From the NCBI GenBank assembly GCA_028713125.1, contig JAQTOU010000001.1, forward strand, positions 390,273 to 454,272: DNA of 64,000 nt, in the 5' to 3' direction. The position numbers were made by a program, and so were the translations under genes. This document shows positions 16,315 to 24,317 of this stretch, one piece after another. Each line of letters begins with the position of its first letter. Position 1 is the first letter of the stretch. The notes below the pieces were generated by a model. That model did not search any database. It was not told the DNA's origin and worked only from the letters and a program-made list of their open reading frames with translations. The DNA comes from Elusimicrobiales bacterium. GTDB lineage: Bacteria > Elusimicrobiota > Elusimicrobia > Elusimicrobiales > UBA9959.

Positions 16315-16992
16315 TTACTTCGACCAGGTTACGGTAAGGACGTTCCGGCCCGTGTCGTATTTAAAGCTGAAGCCGTTCGCCTCGAGCGGCAGGGCCCTGA
16401 CCGAATACCTCTTCATCTTTTTGGGGAAATCCGCGGAGCAGAGAGAGTCAAGCGTCCCGGCGCCGCTTTCACCGGCCTGGAGGATCCAGGGATGGGTCCG
16501 GCCCAGCATCTCTTTCATCGGGCCGAGCGCGAAGCTCTCGTCCCTGATGGCGAACTCCCCGGCCCGGTCAGGGAGCTTTAGGCTGGAGCCCTTATACCCG
16601 AGGTACTGCCGCCCGGAGCAGACCACCGCCGCCCAGGACAGCACCGAAGTAGAGTCGTTACCTGCGAATTTCACGAAAAGCGAGGACCTGAAGCCGTGGC
16701 GCGACTCCGCGGCCGGGAAGTTTATCTCGGCCCTCCCCCTCTCCGCGTCCACTACCACTTTTATCAGGCTGTCCAGCCGCACCCTGCCGCCGCCGGCGCC
16801 GGAATAATAGCCGGTGTCGGTCGGCGGCGGAACGGCCGGAATATCACCGTCCGCCAGCCTCGGGATAGCGGAGATCCTGGTGGAGTTCAGCCGGAACTCG
16901 GGCAGTTTTTTCTCGCCGAAAGCCGCGCAGGGAAGCGCCAGCGCCAGGGCGAGCGTCAGCCGAAGTTTTTTTCCCGCGCAGTACGTTTTCAT
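16315..16992 (-). CDS. Exported protein of unknown function, last gene of the ECF operon
   Basis: A 225-residue protein with a signal peptide (hydrophobic LTLALALALPCAAFG, cleaved near residue 26). The mature part is predicted to be mostly beta: VRLDSLIKVVVDAERGRAEINFP, SSLFVKFAGNDSTSVLSWAAVVC, and a C-terminal GFSFKYDTGRNVLTVTW. Two cysteines (near CSGRQ and LCSAD) could form a disulfide. I do not recognise the family. It lies 30 bases downstream of the larger CpaB-domain gene on the same strand, so it probably belongs to that unit. Confidence 0.65.
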   Translation of the reverse strand: MKTYCAGKKLRLTLALALALPCAAFGEKKLPEFRLNSTRISAIPRLADGDIPAVPPPTDTGYYSGAGGGRVRLDSLIKVVVDAERGRAEINFPAAESRHGFRSSLFVKFAGNDSTSVLSWAAVVCSGRQYLGYKGSSLKLPDRAGEFAIRDESFALGPMKEMLGRTHPWILQAGESGAGTLDSLCSADFPKKMKRYSVRALPLEANGFSFKYDTGRNVLTVTWSK

Positions 16993-17022
16993 ATAAGCAT
17001 CCCCGCTCCGGACCGCCGGACG

Positions 17023-18060
17023 CTATTTGAACAGTTTGCGGAAACTCGCTATCTCCATGGGGCGCATCTCGAAGTCCCCGGCCGCGCGCCGGACCAGAAC
17101 TATATTATTGGCCTGCGCCAGGCTGAGAGAGGCGTACTGCGCCTCGTTTGGGTTGCACAGGAGCTGCACCACGCCTGATTCTGCGGGCGAGGCCGGCTTG
17201 AACACTTTCACCACCACTACGTTCTGCAATATGGTGGCAGTCACCTTCTCTTTGTCGCCGGAGCCCATGATAGCGTCAAAGGTGACCAGCATGTCCGCCC
17301 TGTCTCCGCTCTCCAGGAAAAGCGCCTGGGAGCCCGAGACTTTAAGGCTTACGCCCCTGTAGCCGGGAAGCACGCGTGCCTCGGGCGCGTATTTAGGTTT
17401 GAATTTCCCCGCGGCGGCCCGGGGAACCTCGAACATCTGGGCGAATACCTCGCGGCTGAGCTTAAGCGCTCCGCCCGCGTTCGTATTAAAGGCCTCTTTA
17501 TCGCCCTTCGCTATGGCCCCGGTCATGCCGTCCAGGCGCTCCATCACGGAGTTCATAGTCGAGAGGAGAGCCGTCCCCCTGCCCCCGAAGGAACCTTCCA
17601 GCCCGGCCCGCGTTATGCGGTCCACGCTCATTATATAGCGCAGGCGCATCTCGTTATACTGCGTTTCAAGGGCGGCGGGAGCCAGGGCGGCCCCTCCCGC
17701 CGAATTAGGAAGGGTCTTCTGGGTCGTGGCGGCCAGCTCGTAAAGGATGGAGAAGGCCGTCTGCCAGAGCTGGGCTTCGCTCAGGTCCCCCTCTTCAGGG
17801 TCTTTCCAGACTTTCCTCTCCCTCATGGCCGGAAGCGACTTCTCGAGCCAGTCGGGCATTTTCAGCGTAGCCTGGGCGCCATGGCACTTTGTCGGGCGCT
17901 CCTTGACCGCCTGGCCGGGCTCGGGCGCGAGGTAATAATAGAGCACCTGCATGTCCTCCGACGCGCAGTTTACCTCCTCCGCCGACGGCGCGGCGGAATA
18001 GCCGGCCGCCGGGATCGCCAGAATTACGGACAGTATCAGGAAGTTGGTCTTGAGTTTCAT
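17023..18060 (-). CDS. Exported protein with C-terminal RcpC/CpaB-like domain (long form)
   Basis: A 345-residue protein with a signal peptide (cleaved near YSA, residue 22) and an N-terminal region of about 200 mostly helical residues of unknown type. The C-terminal domain (about 225-345) looks like the RcpC/CpaB domain of Flp-pilus assembly proteins: PGYRGVSLKV, ESGDRADMLVTFDA, ATILQNVVVVKV and VVQLLCNPNEAQYASLSLAQANNIVLVRR. It ends in EMRPMEIASFRKLFK, nearly matching the end of the next protein (ELHPMEMASFRKLIQ), so the two are paralogues. No pilus genes are nearby. Confidence 0.7.
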   Translation of the reverse strand: MKLKTNFLILSVILAIPAAGYSAAPSAEEVNCASEDMQVLYYYLAPEPGQAVKERPTKCHGAQATLKMPDWLEKSLPAMRERKVWKDPEEGDLSEAQLWQTAFSILYELAATTQKTLPNSAGGAALAPAALETQYNEMRLRYIMSVDRITRAGLEGSFGGRGTALLSTMNSVMERLDGMTGAIAKGDKEAFNTNAGGALKLSREVFAQMFEVPRAAAGKFKPKYAPEARVLPGYRGVSLKVSGSQALFLESGDRADMLVTFDAIMGSGDKEKVTATILQNVVVVKVFKPASPAESGVVQLLCNPNEAQYASLSLAQANNIVLVRRAAGDFEMRPMEIASFRKLFK

Positions 18061-18078
18061 ATATCCTCCTCGGGACCT

Positions 18079-18582
18079 TTACTGGATCAGCTTGCGGAAG
18101 CTGGCCATTTCCATCGGGTGCAGCTCTACGTCGCCGGGAGCGCGCACGACTATGTTTATGCTTCCCTGGGAGATGGCCAGGGCGGCGTACTGGGCTTCTA
18201 CGGGGTTGAGCAGCAGCTCCACCGCGCCGGTCTCGTCCACCTTCTCGGGCCTGCGCACGTTTATCACTACGATGTTCTGAAGAAAAGTGGAGGTGATCTT
18301 CTCCTTGCGCTCCTTCTTATCCTTGTCCTCCATCTTGGCGTCGAAGGTGACCAGGACGTCCACACGGTCCCCCTTCTTCAGGTACAGGAGCTGGTCGCCG
18401 CCGACCGGCAGGGAAGTCCCCCTGTAGCCCTTGACCAGCGCCGAGGTCAGCGCCGCCGGAGTTCCGGTGGAAACCGCCGCCGGCTGCGCCGGGGTCCCGG
18501 CCGCGCTCAACTCCGAAGCGCGCAGCGCCTCAGGCGCCGCTAATACGGCCGCGCACACTATCGCGAGTTTAAGTTTTTTCAT
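18079..18582 (-). CDS. Exported RcpC/CpaB-like domain protein (short form)
   Basis: A 167-residue protein consisting of a signal peptide (cleaved near LRA, residue 22), a short Ala/Pro/Thr linker and one RcpC/CpaB-like domain: KGYRGTSLPV, KKGDRVDVLVTFDA, STFLQNIVVINV and GAVELLLNPVEAQYAALAISQGSINIVVRA. It is clearly homologous to the C-terminal third of the 345-residue neighbour. CpaB proteins normally add a SAF domain and sit in the Flp pilus machine; this one lacks the SAF part. It is co-directional with the anti-sigma-like gene 22 bases upstream. Confidence 0.72.
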   Translation of the reverse strand: MKKLKLAIVCAAVLAAPEALRASELSAAGTPAQPAAVSTGTPAALTSALVKGYRGTSLPVGGDQLLYLKKGDRVDVLVTFDAKMEDKDKKERKEKITSTFLQNIVVINVRRPEKVDETGAVELLLNPVEAQYAALAISQGSINIVVRAPGDVELHPMEMASFRKLIQ

Positions 18583-18604
18583 AAGGCCTCCTTTATCCTC
18601 TCTG

Positions 18605-19249
18605 CTAGATCACCTTGCGCTCAAAAATATCCTCAAGGGAGACGGCGCGCCTTTCAAGCGTGAAAACGCCGCTCCCGGTCTCGAAAACTATCCCTGAGCC
18701 GTTCTCCAGCTTCACCTCGCGGCCCTCGGCCACAACTATAGGCGAGCCGGTCCCGGCCTGGGATATCGGAAAATATTTTATAGGCTCCGTCTCCAGCCTG
18801 GCCATGGGGATAGGCGCGAAAAGGCCTTCGGCCGGCGCGGTATAGGAGGACGCAAGCTCGTCCGGGAGCCGCGACCCGGTTTTTTCCGCGGAAGGAGCGA
18901 GCGGCAGCCGGGCTAACACCGACGGGGCGGCGGGCCCGGGAACGCGCGCGGAATGGCGGCGGGCCAGCGGCAGCAGCGCGACCACCAGAATGGCGGCGGC
19001 CATAGCCGCGCGAGCGTAATTACCGGAGAACAGCGAGCGCGGGGTTTCCACGAAGCCGCCGGCTTCTTTACCGGTGAGCCGCCCACGCAGGCTTTCCTTT
19101 ATAAGGGACCGTCCGCTGAAATCGGCCCGGACCAGTTCCCCGGCCAGCGCCATAGCTCCGCCGTCGGGGCCGAAGGGGCGCTCCTGTCCGCCTTGCAAAA
19201 GAGCGTCCAGCTCCCTGTTAAAAAGTTCCGAAGTTTCCAGCTCGTTCAT
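18605..19249 (-). CDS. Putative membrane anti-sigma factor
   Basis: A 214-residue protein with a short cytoplasmic N-terminal part (about 1-85), one membrane helix (AAMAAAILVVALLPLA, about 87-103) and an extracytoplasmic C-terminal part rich in Ala, Pro and Gly. This layout, and the ATGA overlap with an ECF sigma gene, match a membrane anti-sigma factor. It has no zinc-finger HxxxCxxC motif, so it is not a classic ZAS-type protein. The C-terminal region (VVAEGREVKLENGSGIVFET) looks beta-rich, as if sensing or binding something outside the membrane. The role is inferred from position and topology. Confidence 0.6.
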   Translation of the reverse strand: MNELETSELFNRELDALLQGGQERPFGPDGGAMALAGELVRADFSGRSLIKESLRGRLTGKEAGGFVETPRSLFSGNYARAAMAAAILVVALLPLARRHSARVPGPAAPSVLARLPLAPSAEKTGSRLPDELASSYTAPAEGLFAPIPMARLETEPIKYFPISQAGTGSPIVVAEGREVKLENGSGIVFETGSGVFTLERRAVSLEDIFERKVI

Positions 19250-19755
19250 AACTTTTTTTTACCCTCTAAAAAAGCCTGCATTTTCTTGACCGCTCTATAG
19301 ATCACGATCCCTACATTACTTTCACCGAGCCCTGTCATAAGCGCTATATCGCGGTTGGTCAGTCCCGAGCTGAACTTCAGCGCTATTATATCCCTGGAGC
19401 GGTCATCCAGCGCTCCTACCGCATCAAGGAGCAGCCCCGCTTCCTCTTTCCTTTCAAAGACCGCCTCGGGCCTGGGGTCCGCTCCCGCCCGCTCCGCCGC
19501 GTCCTCCAGCGAGACTTCCCCCCTTCGGTTCCGGGCCCTGGCCCAATCTATCACCGCATTCCGGGCTATCGTGAATAGCCAGGCCTGCACCGGGGACCGC
19601 GCCGGGTCGTAAGTTCCATAGCTGTTCAGCGCGGATTCAAAGATCCTTCCCGTAACATCGTCGCTCTCGGCCGGCAGCCTGACGTGGTAGAGCACGTAAT
19701 TATAGACCTTGCTGAAAAACCGGTCGTATAGTTCGGTAAAAGTCATGGCTGCCAT
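19246..19755 (-). CDS. ECF-type RNA polymerase sigma factor
   Basis: A 169-residue sigma-70 family protein of ECF size. Region 2 spans about 5-75 (LYDRFFSKVYNYVLYHV, DDVTGRIFESAL, VQAWLFTIARNAVIDWAR) and region 4 about 105-160 (LDAVGALDDRSRDIIALKFSSGLTNRDIA, GLGESNVGIVIYRAVKKM). The start may be the first or the fourth codon (both ATG). It is the first gene of a unit of five: sigma factor, anti-sigma-like protein, two CpaB-domain proteins and an unknown exported protein. Such sigma factors usually activate their own operon. Confidence 0.87.
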   Translation of the reverse strand: MAAMTFTELYDRFFSKVYNYVLYHVRLPAESDDVTGRIFESALNSYGTYDPARSPVQAWLFTIARNAVIDWARARNRRGEVSLEDAAERAGADPRPEAVFERKEEAGLLLDAVGALDDRSRDIIALKFSSGLTNRDIALMTGLGESNVGIVIYRAVKKMQAFLEGKKKL

Positions 19756-19813
19756 TCCCTCTATACTAATAAATACGGCGGCCGGGTAAAAGTATTACAT
19801 TCGCCGCCTGCAA

Positions 19814-19848
19814 ATAAAGAACCCGGCCTGCATAGCCGGGTCCTTTAT
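19814..19848 (-). terminator. Intrinsic terminator after ybaB
   Basis: ACCCGGC (19821-19827) pairs with GCCGGGT (19835-19841), extended by AAAG/CTTT. On the minus strand it is followed by TTCTTTATTT. It ends the ybaB transcript and separates it from the sigma factor unit. Confidence 0.8.
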
Positions 19849-19867
19849 CGCCGCTTTCCTTGATATC

Positions 19868-20152
19868 TTAGGAGAGACCGGGGATCCCGCCCAGCGCGCT
19901 CATCTTCTGCGCTGCGGCCTTCTGGCTCTCGCGCACCGCGCGGTTGACCGTCTCGGCCAGCGCGGCCTCCAGCTTGGCCTTGTTGGCCGTAGCCAGGTCG
20001 CACTTCAGCTCCACGCTCTTTATCTCCTGCGAGCCGGTTATGGTGACTTTCACCAGGCTGTCCTCGCTCGCGAGCTGGAGGACGTCCAGCTCCTTCTTTA
20101 TCTGGTCCATCTTGGTCTTCATTTCCCAAAGCTGCTTCATTTTATCAAGCAT
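19868..20152 (-). CDS. ybaB: YbaB/EbfC nucleoid-associated protein
   Basis: A 94-residue YbaB/EbfC family protein. It starts MLDKMKQLWEMKTKMDQIKKEL, continues with the central VKVTITGSQEIKSVEL strand region and ends in Met/Gly-rich residues (KMSALGGIPGL). Family members dimerise as tweezers that bind DNA and often neighbour dnaX and recR, which are absent here. It is slightly shorter than the ~105-residue norm. The permease gene lies 33 bases upstream on the same strand, so the two may be cotranscribed, with a terminator after ybaB. Confidence 0.88.
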   Translation of the reverse strand: MLDKMKQLWEMKTKMDQIKKELDVLQLASEDSLVKVTITGSQEIKSVELKCDLATANKAKLEAALAETVNRAVRESQKAAAQKMSALGGIPGLS

Positions 20153-20185
20153 AAGTCTCCTTTTAGTCCGCGGCCGGCCGCGGCT

Positions 20186-21676
20186 TTATACTATATGTCC
20201 CGTCGTAGGCGGCCTGAGCGCCAGGTCTCCGGTGCGAAGGCGCGAATTTTTATAGCCGTAGAAGAAATAGATGACCAGGCCCACGATGAGCCAGCCGAAG
20301 AACCTCACCCAGGTCATGAACCCGAGCCCCAGCATCAGGAAAAGGCAGAAAAGTATGCCGAGCACGGGCGTCGCGTACCCGCCCGGCGCCCTGAAGGGCC
20401 TGGGGCGGTCCGGCTCTTTCACCCGCAGTATTATCACCCCGGCGCAGACGATGACGAAAGCGAAAAGGGTCCCGATATTGCAGAGCTCGGCCATCGTGTC
20501 CAGGCTGAAGAAGGACGCGAAGCCCGCGACAAAAATACCGGTCCAGATGGTGGTGACGTGCGGGGTATGGTATTTCGGGTGCACCCTGGCGAAATACGGG
20601 GGAAGCAGCCCGTCGCGGCTCATCGAGAAGAAGATCCGGGGCTGCCCCATCTGGAAGACCAGCAGCACGGCCGTGGTGGCGACCACGGCGCCCAGGGAGA
20701 CCAGGCCTATCAGCCACTGGGCCGCGTGGTTGTACTGGAGCCCGGCTACCAGCGGCTCGGCGATCTTGTCCTTCATCTCGGTGAAAGGCATCATCCCGGT
20801 CAGCGCCACCGTAACGAGGACATAGATTATGGTGCAGATGATCAGCGAACCTATTATGCCTATCGGCATGTTCTTCTGCGGGTCGCGGGTTTCCTCGGCC
20901 ACCGTCGAGACCGCGTCGAAGCCGATATAGGCGAAAAAGATGTAAGCCGCGCCTACCTGGATCCCCTTCCAGCCGCCGGGGGCGAAAGGCGTCCAGTTCT
21001 TCGGGTCGAAATAATAGATGCCCACGCACACGAAGACGGCCAGCACCAGGAGTTTTATCCCCACCATCAGGGAGTTGAACCTCGTGCTCTCCTTGATGCC
21101 TATCACCAGCACCCAGGTCAGGAAGCCGACTACGGAAACCGCGAGCAGATTGCAGACGATGGGAACGCCGAGGATATGCGGCACGGTCGCGATATCGGCG
21201 CCGGATCTGAGGAAAGTGTGGTAATCGGTCCTGAGCCACTGCGGGACCCCGAAACCAAGAACGCTCTTCAGGAAATCGTTGAAGTAGCCGGACCAGCTGA
21301 TGGCCACGGCCACGTTGCCGATGGCGTATTCCAGGATCAGGTCCCAGCCTATGATCCAGGCCACCAGCTCGCCCATGGTCGCGTAAGCGTAGGTATAGGC
21401 GCTGCCGGAGATCGGGACCATGGCGGCGAGCTCGGCGTAGCAGAGGGCGGCGAAACCGCAGGCTATCGCCGTGAGGACGATAGAAATTATAAGGGAAGGG
21501 CCCGCGCCGCCTTTGACCGCCGCTTCGCCCAGCATGGCGAAGATCCCGGCCCCGATGATGGCGCCGATGCCTATCATGGTAACGTCGAAAGACCCCAGGA
21601 CCCTGGGCAGTTTATGGCCCCGCTCGTGGGACTCGGCCATTATCTCGTCTACGGATTTAACCTGGAAAATTGACAT
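20186..21676 (-). CDS. APC-family cationic amino acid permease
   Basis: A 496-residue permease with about 12-14 membrane helices. The first helix carries the APC substrate-binding signature (IGIGAIIGAGIFAMLGEAA), and later motifs include GFDAVSTVAEETRDPQKNMPIGI and RPRPFRAPGGYATPVLGI. These resemble the CAT/YfnA group, which takes up amino acids by proton symport or exchange. The specific amino acid cannot be read from sequence. It lies between the hydrogenase protease gene (66-base gap) and ybaB. Confidence 0.87.
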   Translation of the reverse strand: MSIFQVKSVDEIMAESHERGHKLPRVLGSFDVTMIGIGAIIGAGIFAMLGEAAVKGGAGPSLIISIVLTAIACGFAALCYAELAAMVPISGSAYTYAYATMGELVAWIIGWDLILEYAIGNVAVAISWSGYFNDFLKSVLGFGVPQWLRTDYHTFLRSGADIATVPHILGVPIVCNLLAVSVVGFLTWVLVIGIKESTRFNSLMVGIKLLVLAVFVCVGIYYFDPKNWTPFAPGGWKGIQVGAAYIFFAYIGFDAVSTVAEETRDPQKNMPIGIIGSLIICTIIYVLVTVALTGMMPFTEMKDKIAEPLVAGLQYNHAAQWLIGLVSLGAVVATTAVLLVFQMGQPRIFFSMSRDGLLPPYFARVHPKYHTPHVTTIWTGIFVAGFASFFSLDTMAELCNIGTLFAFVIVCAGVIILRVKEPDRPRPFRAPGGYATPVLGILFCLFLMLGLGFMTWVRFFGWLIVGLVIYFFYGYKNSRLRTGDLALRPPTTGHIV

Positions 21677-21742
21677 TGGTTCTCCCCATCAGGGCCCGGC
21701 GCGCAAAAGGTGGCGACGCCAGGCTCCCGGACTTTTCCGCAA

Positions 21743-22222
21743 TTAGTCTATATTATTAAAATACTGGGCGAGTTTTGAAGCGGTTTCTTCGACTTCAGGC
21801 GAAAGGCCTTCCTTATAGTCCAGGTTTTTGACCTGTACGCCCAGGATCACCAGCTCGGCGCCGGTATCTTCCTTTACTATCGAAAAAGTGACGGAGAGCG
21901 GGAAGCTGTGGGTGGAAAGCACGGTCTGGCGGTTTATGGCCTCGAGAGGGATGATCCGGAGCTCGCCGGCAGCCCCCCCGAAATTAGCCGCGTCTATAAG
22001 GACGATCTTGTCGGGCTTCCAGTCTATCGCCGTCTGGGCGATGTTCTCAGGGACGGTGCCGGCGTCCATGACCCGCAGGTCCGGCCGCCGCGGCTTAAGC
22101 CGGGAGAAAACGGAAGGGCCGACGCCGTCGTCGGCCCTTAGTTCGCTCCCCAGCGTGATCACCAGCGTCCTGCCCCTGGGCGCCAGCGCGCGGGCCACCT
22201 CTTCAGTCCACGAATTTGACAT
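21743..22222 (-). CDS. Hydrogenase maturation protease (HycI/HyaD family)
   Basis: A 159-residue endopeptidase of the [NiFe]-hydrogenase maturation family. It has VITLGSELRADDGVG with the nickel-sensing acidic residue, VMDAGTVPEN, and KIVLIDAANFGG with the second acidic ligand. A later histidine (STHSFPLS) completes the site. It removes the C-terminal tail of the large subunit after nickel insertion. Its start lies 20 bases inside the end of the large-subunit gene, so the two are translationally linked and the adjacent HydA is its likely substrate. Confidence 0.88.
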   Translation of the reverse strand: MSNSWTEEVARALAPRGRTLVITLGSELRADDGVGPSVFSRLKPRRPDLRVMDAGTVPENIAQTAIDWKPDKIVLIDAANFGGAAGELRIIPLEAINRQTVLSTHSFPLSVTFSIVKEDTGAELVILGVQVKNLDYKEGLSPEVEETASKLAQYFNNID

Positions 22223-23534
22223 CGAGGTAATGGGTCGAGCACGAGATGCACGGGTCGTAGGCCCGCACCAGCATTTCCAGCCGGAGGCGGATCGTCTCCT
22301 TAGGGAGAGTGATTATCTCCGGCAGGAGCTTCGCGAAGTCGTACTCGATATTGTTTATGTTCTGGTTGGTCGGGATGATGCAGTTCGCTTTCTTTATCAT
22401 CCCGGCCGCGTCGGTCTCGTAATTGTGGTAGAGGATGCCGCGGGGAACTTCCACCGCGCCCACGCCGTTGCCGGCGCGCACGGGCACCACCCCTTTCTCG
22501 TTGACCCCGACGGTAACCTGCTGGCTGTAATCCAGGCCGGTCTTCTTCAGGTCCTTCAGGATCTCCAGCGCGTGATAATAACAGTGCACCGTCTCCACTA
22601 TCTGCGCCACGGTGTTCAGGTAAGGGTTATGGCAGACGGGCTTCAGGCCCAGCTCTTTCGCCACGGCCTTGGCCTTGGGATGCAGCTTGTCGGCGTTCAG
22701 GTTGAAGCGGGCCAGCGCGCCCACGAAGAAGCTGTCTCGGGAAAGCTTCGTGAACTTGGCCGAGCTGCGCGGGTCTATGAACTCGTTGGTGGCCTTCTTA
22801 TAATCTTTTTTATTGAAGCGCTTCCCGTCGGTGGAGCCGATCTGGCCCTCCAGCAGCGGGTATTCGGAGTCGTCCGAGACCAGGCCGACGTACTCGGTTT
22901 CGCGGTGGAAGTCGGGGAACTTGAGGGCCTTCGCGAGCTTCAGCGTCTCCGCCATGTCGTCCGCCATGCCCTCGAGGATCGCTATCTGGGCGTCTATGTC
23001 CTTCGGGCGCGGCAGCTTGGTGAAGCCGCCGACTATGGCGCTTATCGGGTGCACATGGCGCCCGACCAGAATGTCGCAGACGTCGTTGGCGGCTTTCTTC
23101 ATGCGCAGCGCGCGGCGGACCACCCCGTTATGCGTCTCTATCAGGGGAACGAAAGACGGCACGCCGAGCACGTCGGGAGCCGCCAGCAGGTAAACGTGGA
23201 GGAGATGGCTGTCCAGGAACTCGTAGTCGAGCAGCAGCTTACGCAGCTTGGTGGTCTGCGCGGAGGGCTTTACGCCCAGCGCATCCTCGGCCGCCTGGAT
23301 GGAGGCCAGCGAGTGGCCGCAGGAGCAGATCCCGCAGATGCGCGAAGTGATATGCTGCGCCTCGAAGACGGAGCGCCCGCGGAGCATCCCCTCGAACAGG
23401 CGGGGCGACTCCACCACGTGAAATTCGCATTTCTCTATCTTCCCGTCCTTCACGTTGACCACGATATTGCCGTGGCCCTCGACGCGGGTGACGTATTCCA
23501 CTTTAATATCGAGATTCTTATTTGCGGTTGACAT
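22203..23534 (-). CDS. hydA: [NiFe] hydrogenase group 3b large (alpha) subunit
   Basis: A 443-residue catalytic subunit. The L1 motif RICGICSCGHS (about residues 60-70) and the L2 motif DPCISCSTH near the C-terminus give the four cysteine ligands of the NiFe centre. Eight residues (YLDVKFVD) follow the final His and should be cut off by the maturation protease encoded next. The ATG at 23534 is chosen because AAGGAGG precedes it; an open 17-codon extension overlaps hydD. With B, G and D subunits it forms a cytoplasmic NAD(P)-linked bidirectional (sulf)hydrogenase. Confidence 0.92.
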   Translation of the reverse strand: MSTANKNLDIKVEYVTRVEGHGNIVVNVKDGKIEKCEFHVVESPRLFEGMLRGRSVFEAQHITSRICGICSCGHSLASIQAAEDALGVKPSAQTTKLRKLLLDYEFLDSHLLHVYLLAAPDVLGVPSFVPLIETHNGVVRRALRMKKAANDVCDILVGRHVHPISAIVGGFTKLPRPKDIDAQIAILEGMADDMAETLKLAKALKFPDFHRETEYVGLVSDDSEYPLLEGQIGSTDGKRFNKKDYKKATNEFIDPRSSAKFTKLSRDSFFVGALARFNLNADKLHPKAKAVAKELGLKPVCHNPYLNTVAQIVETVHCYYHALEILKDLKKTGLDYSQQVTVGVNEKGVVPVRAGNGVGAVEVPRGILYHNYETDAAGMIKKANCIIPTNQNINNIEYDFAKLLPEIITLPKETIRLRLEMLVRAYDPCISCSTHYLDVKFVD

Positions 23535-24306
23535 TGATGTCGCCCTCCTTGCACTTGTTGTACATGTCGAACTTGTTCTTGACAAGTTCGGGCTTGAGGT
23601 TATATTTGCCGATAACGTCGTTGGCGTTTTTAGCCGGGTTCGTCACCTCGCCGCGGCAGCCGTAGCAGATATTCCCGTTATTGACGCACCAGGAATTGCA
23701 GCCCGCCTTCGTCCAGGGGCCGAGGCAGCTTACGCCGCGCTCGTACATGCAGACGTTCTCGTTGAGCTTGCACTCGGAGCAGACCGGGTTGTCCGGCACG
23801 GTATAAGGAAGCCCGCGCAGCGCGTGCTTCAACACCTCTATGAGCTCCGGCGGGTAGATGGGGCAGCCGTTGATGGTGTAATCCACCTTCACCACCTGGT
23901 GGATGGGGCGGGTCGGCGAGCTGGGGAACAGCTTGAAATCCTTGCCGTAGACGGACTGGCGGATCTCGTCGAGGTCGAAGGAGTTCTTCATCCCGTTCAC
24001 GCCGCCGATAGCCGCGCAGGCGCCGTAGGCTATCAGCACCTTTGAGCGCGCTCGGATCTTTTTCAGGCGCTCCTCGGCGTGGTGGTCGGTTATGGAGCCC
24101 TCTATGATCGCGACGTCGTAATCCTTATCGTACTTCTCGCTCATCACCTCGCGGAATTCCACCACGTCGACAGCGCCCAGGATGTCGAGCAGGGACTCTC
24201 CGATGTTCGCCACCTGCAGCTGGCAGCCTTCGCAGCAGGCGAAGTCGAAGAAAGCCACTTTTGGTTTTGCGGCGGTCTTAACGGGTTCTTTCTCTGTTTT
24301 CATCAT
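23518..24306 (-). CDS. hydD: [NiFe] hydrogenase group 3b small (delta) subunit
   Basis: A 262-residue small subunit carrying the electron-relay iron-sulfur clusters. The proximal-cluster motif is FACCEGCQLQ (about residue 20), with GACAAIGGVNG and NGCPIYPPE supplying further ligands. A cysteine-rich C-terminal part (CSECKLNENVC, GVSCLGPW, GCNSWC, CYGCRG) holds the remaining clusters. It passes electrons between HydA and the HydG/HydB pair. Its end overlaps hydA by 17 bases, and the hydA ribosome site lies inside its last codons. Confidence 0.91.
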   Translation of the reverse strand: MMKTEKEPVKTAAKPKVAFFDFACCEGCQLQVANIGESLLDILGAVDVVEFREVMSEKYDKDYDVAIIEGSITDHHAEERLKKIRARSKVLIAYGACAAIGGVNGMKNSFDLDEIRQSVYGKDFKLFPSSPTRPIHQVVKVDYTINGCPIYPPELIEVLKHALRGLPYTVPDNPVCSECKLNENVCMYERGVSCLGPWTKAGCNSWCVNNGNICYGCRGEVTNPAKNANDVIGKYNLKPELVKNKFDMYNKCKEGDINVNRK

Positions 24307-24317
24307 GGTTCTCCGTC

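Noticed and set aside
20195-21673. A 492-codon plus-strand open frame
   Set aside because: It is exactly antisense to the amino-acid permease and has charged, repetitive composition without domains.
21828-23531. A 567-codon plus-strand open frame
   Set aside because: It lies opposite the hydrogenase large subunit and maturation protease genes; no family motif, and it arises from the GC-rich third positions of the real genes.
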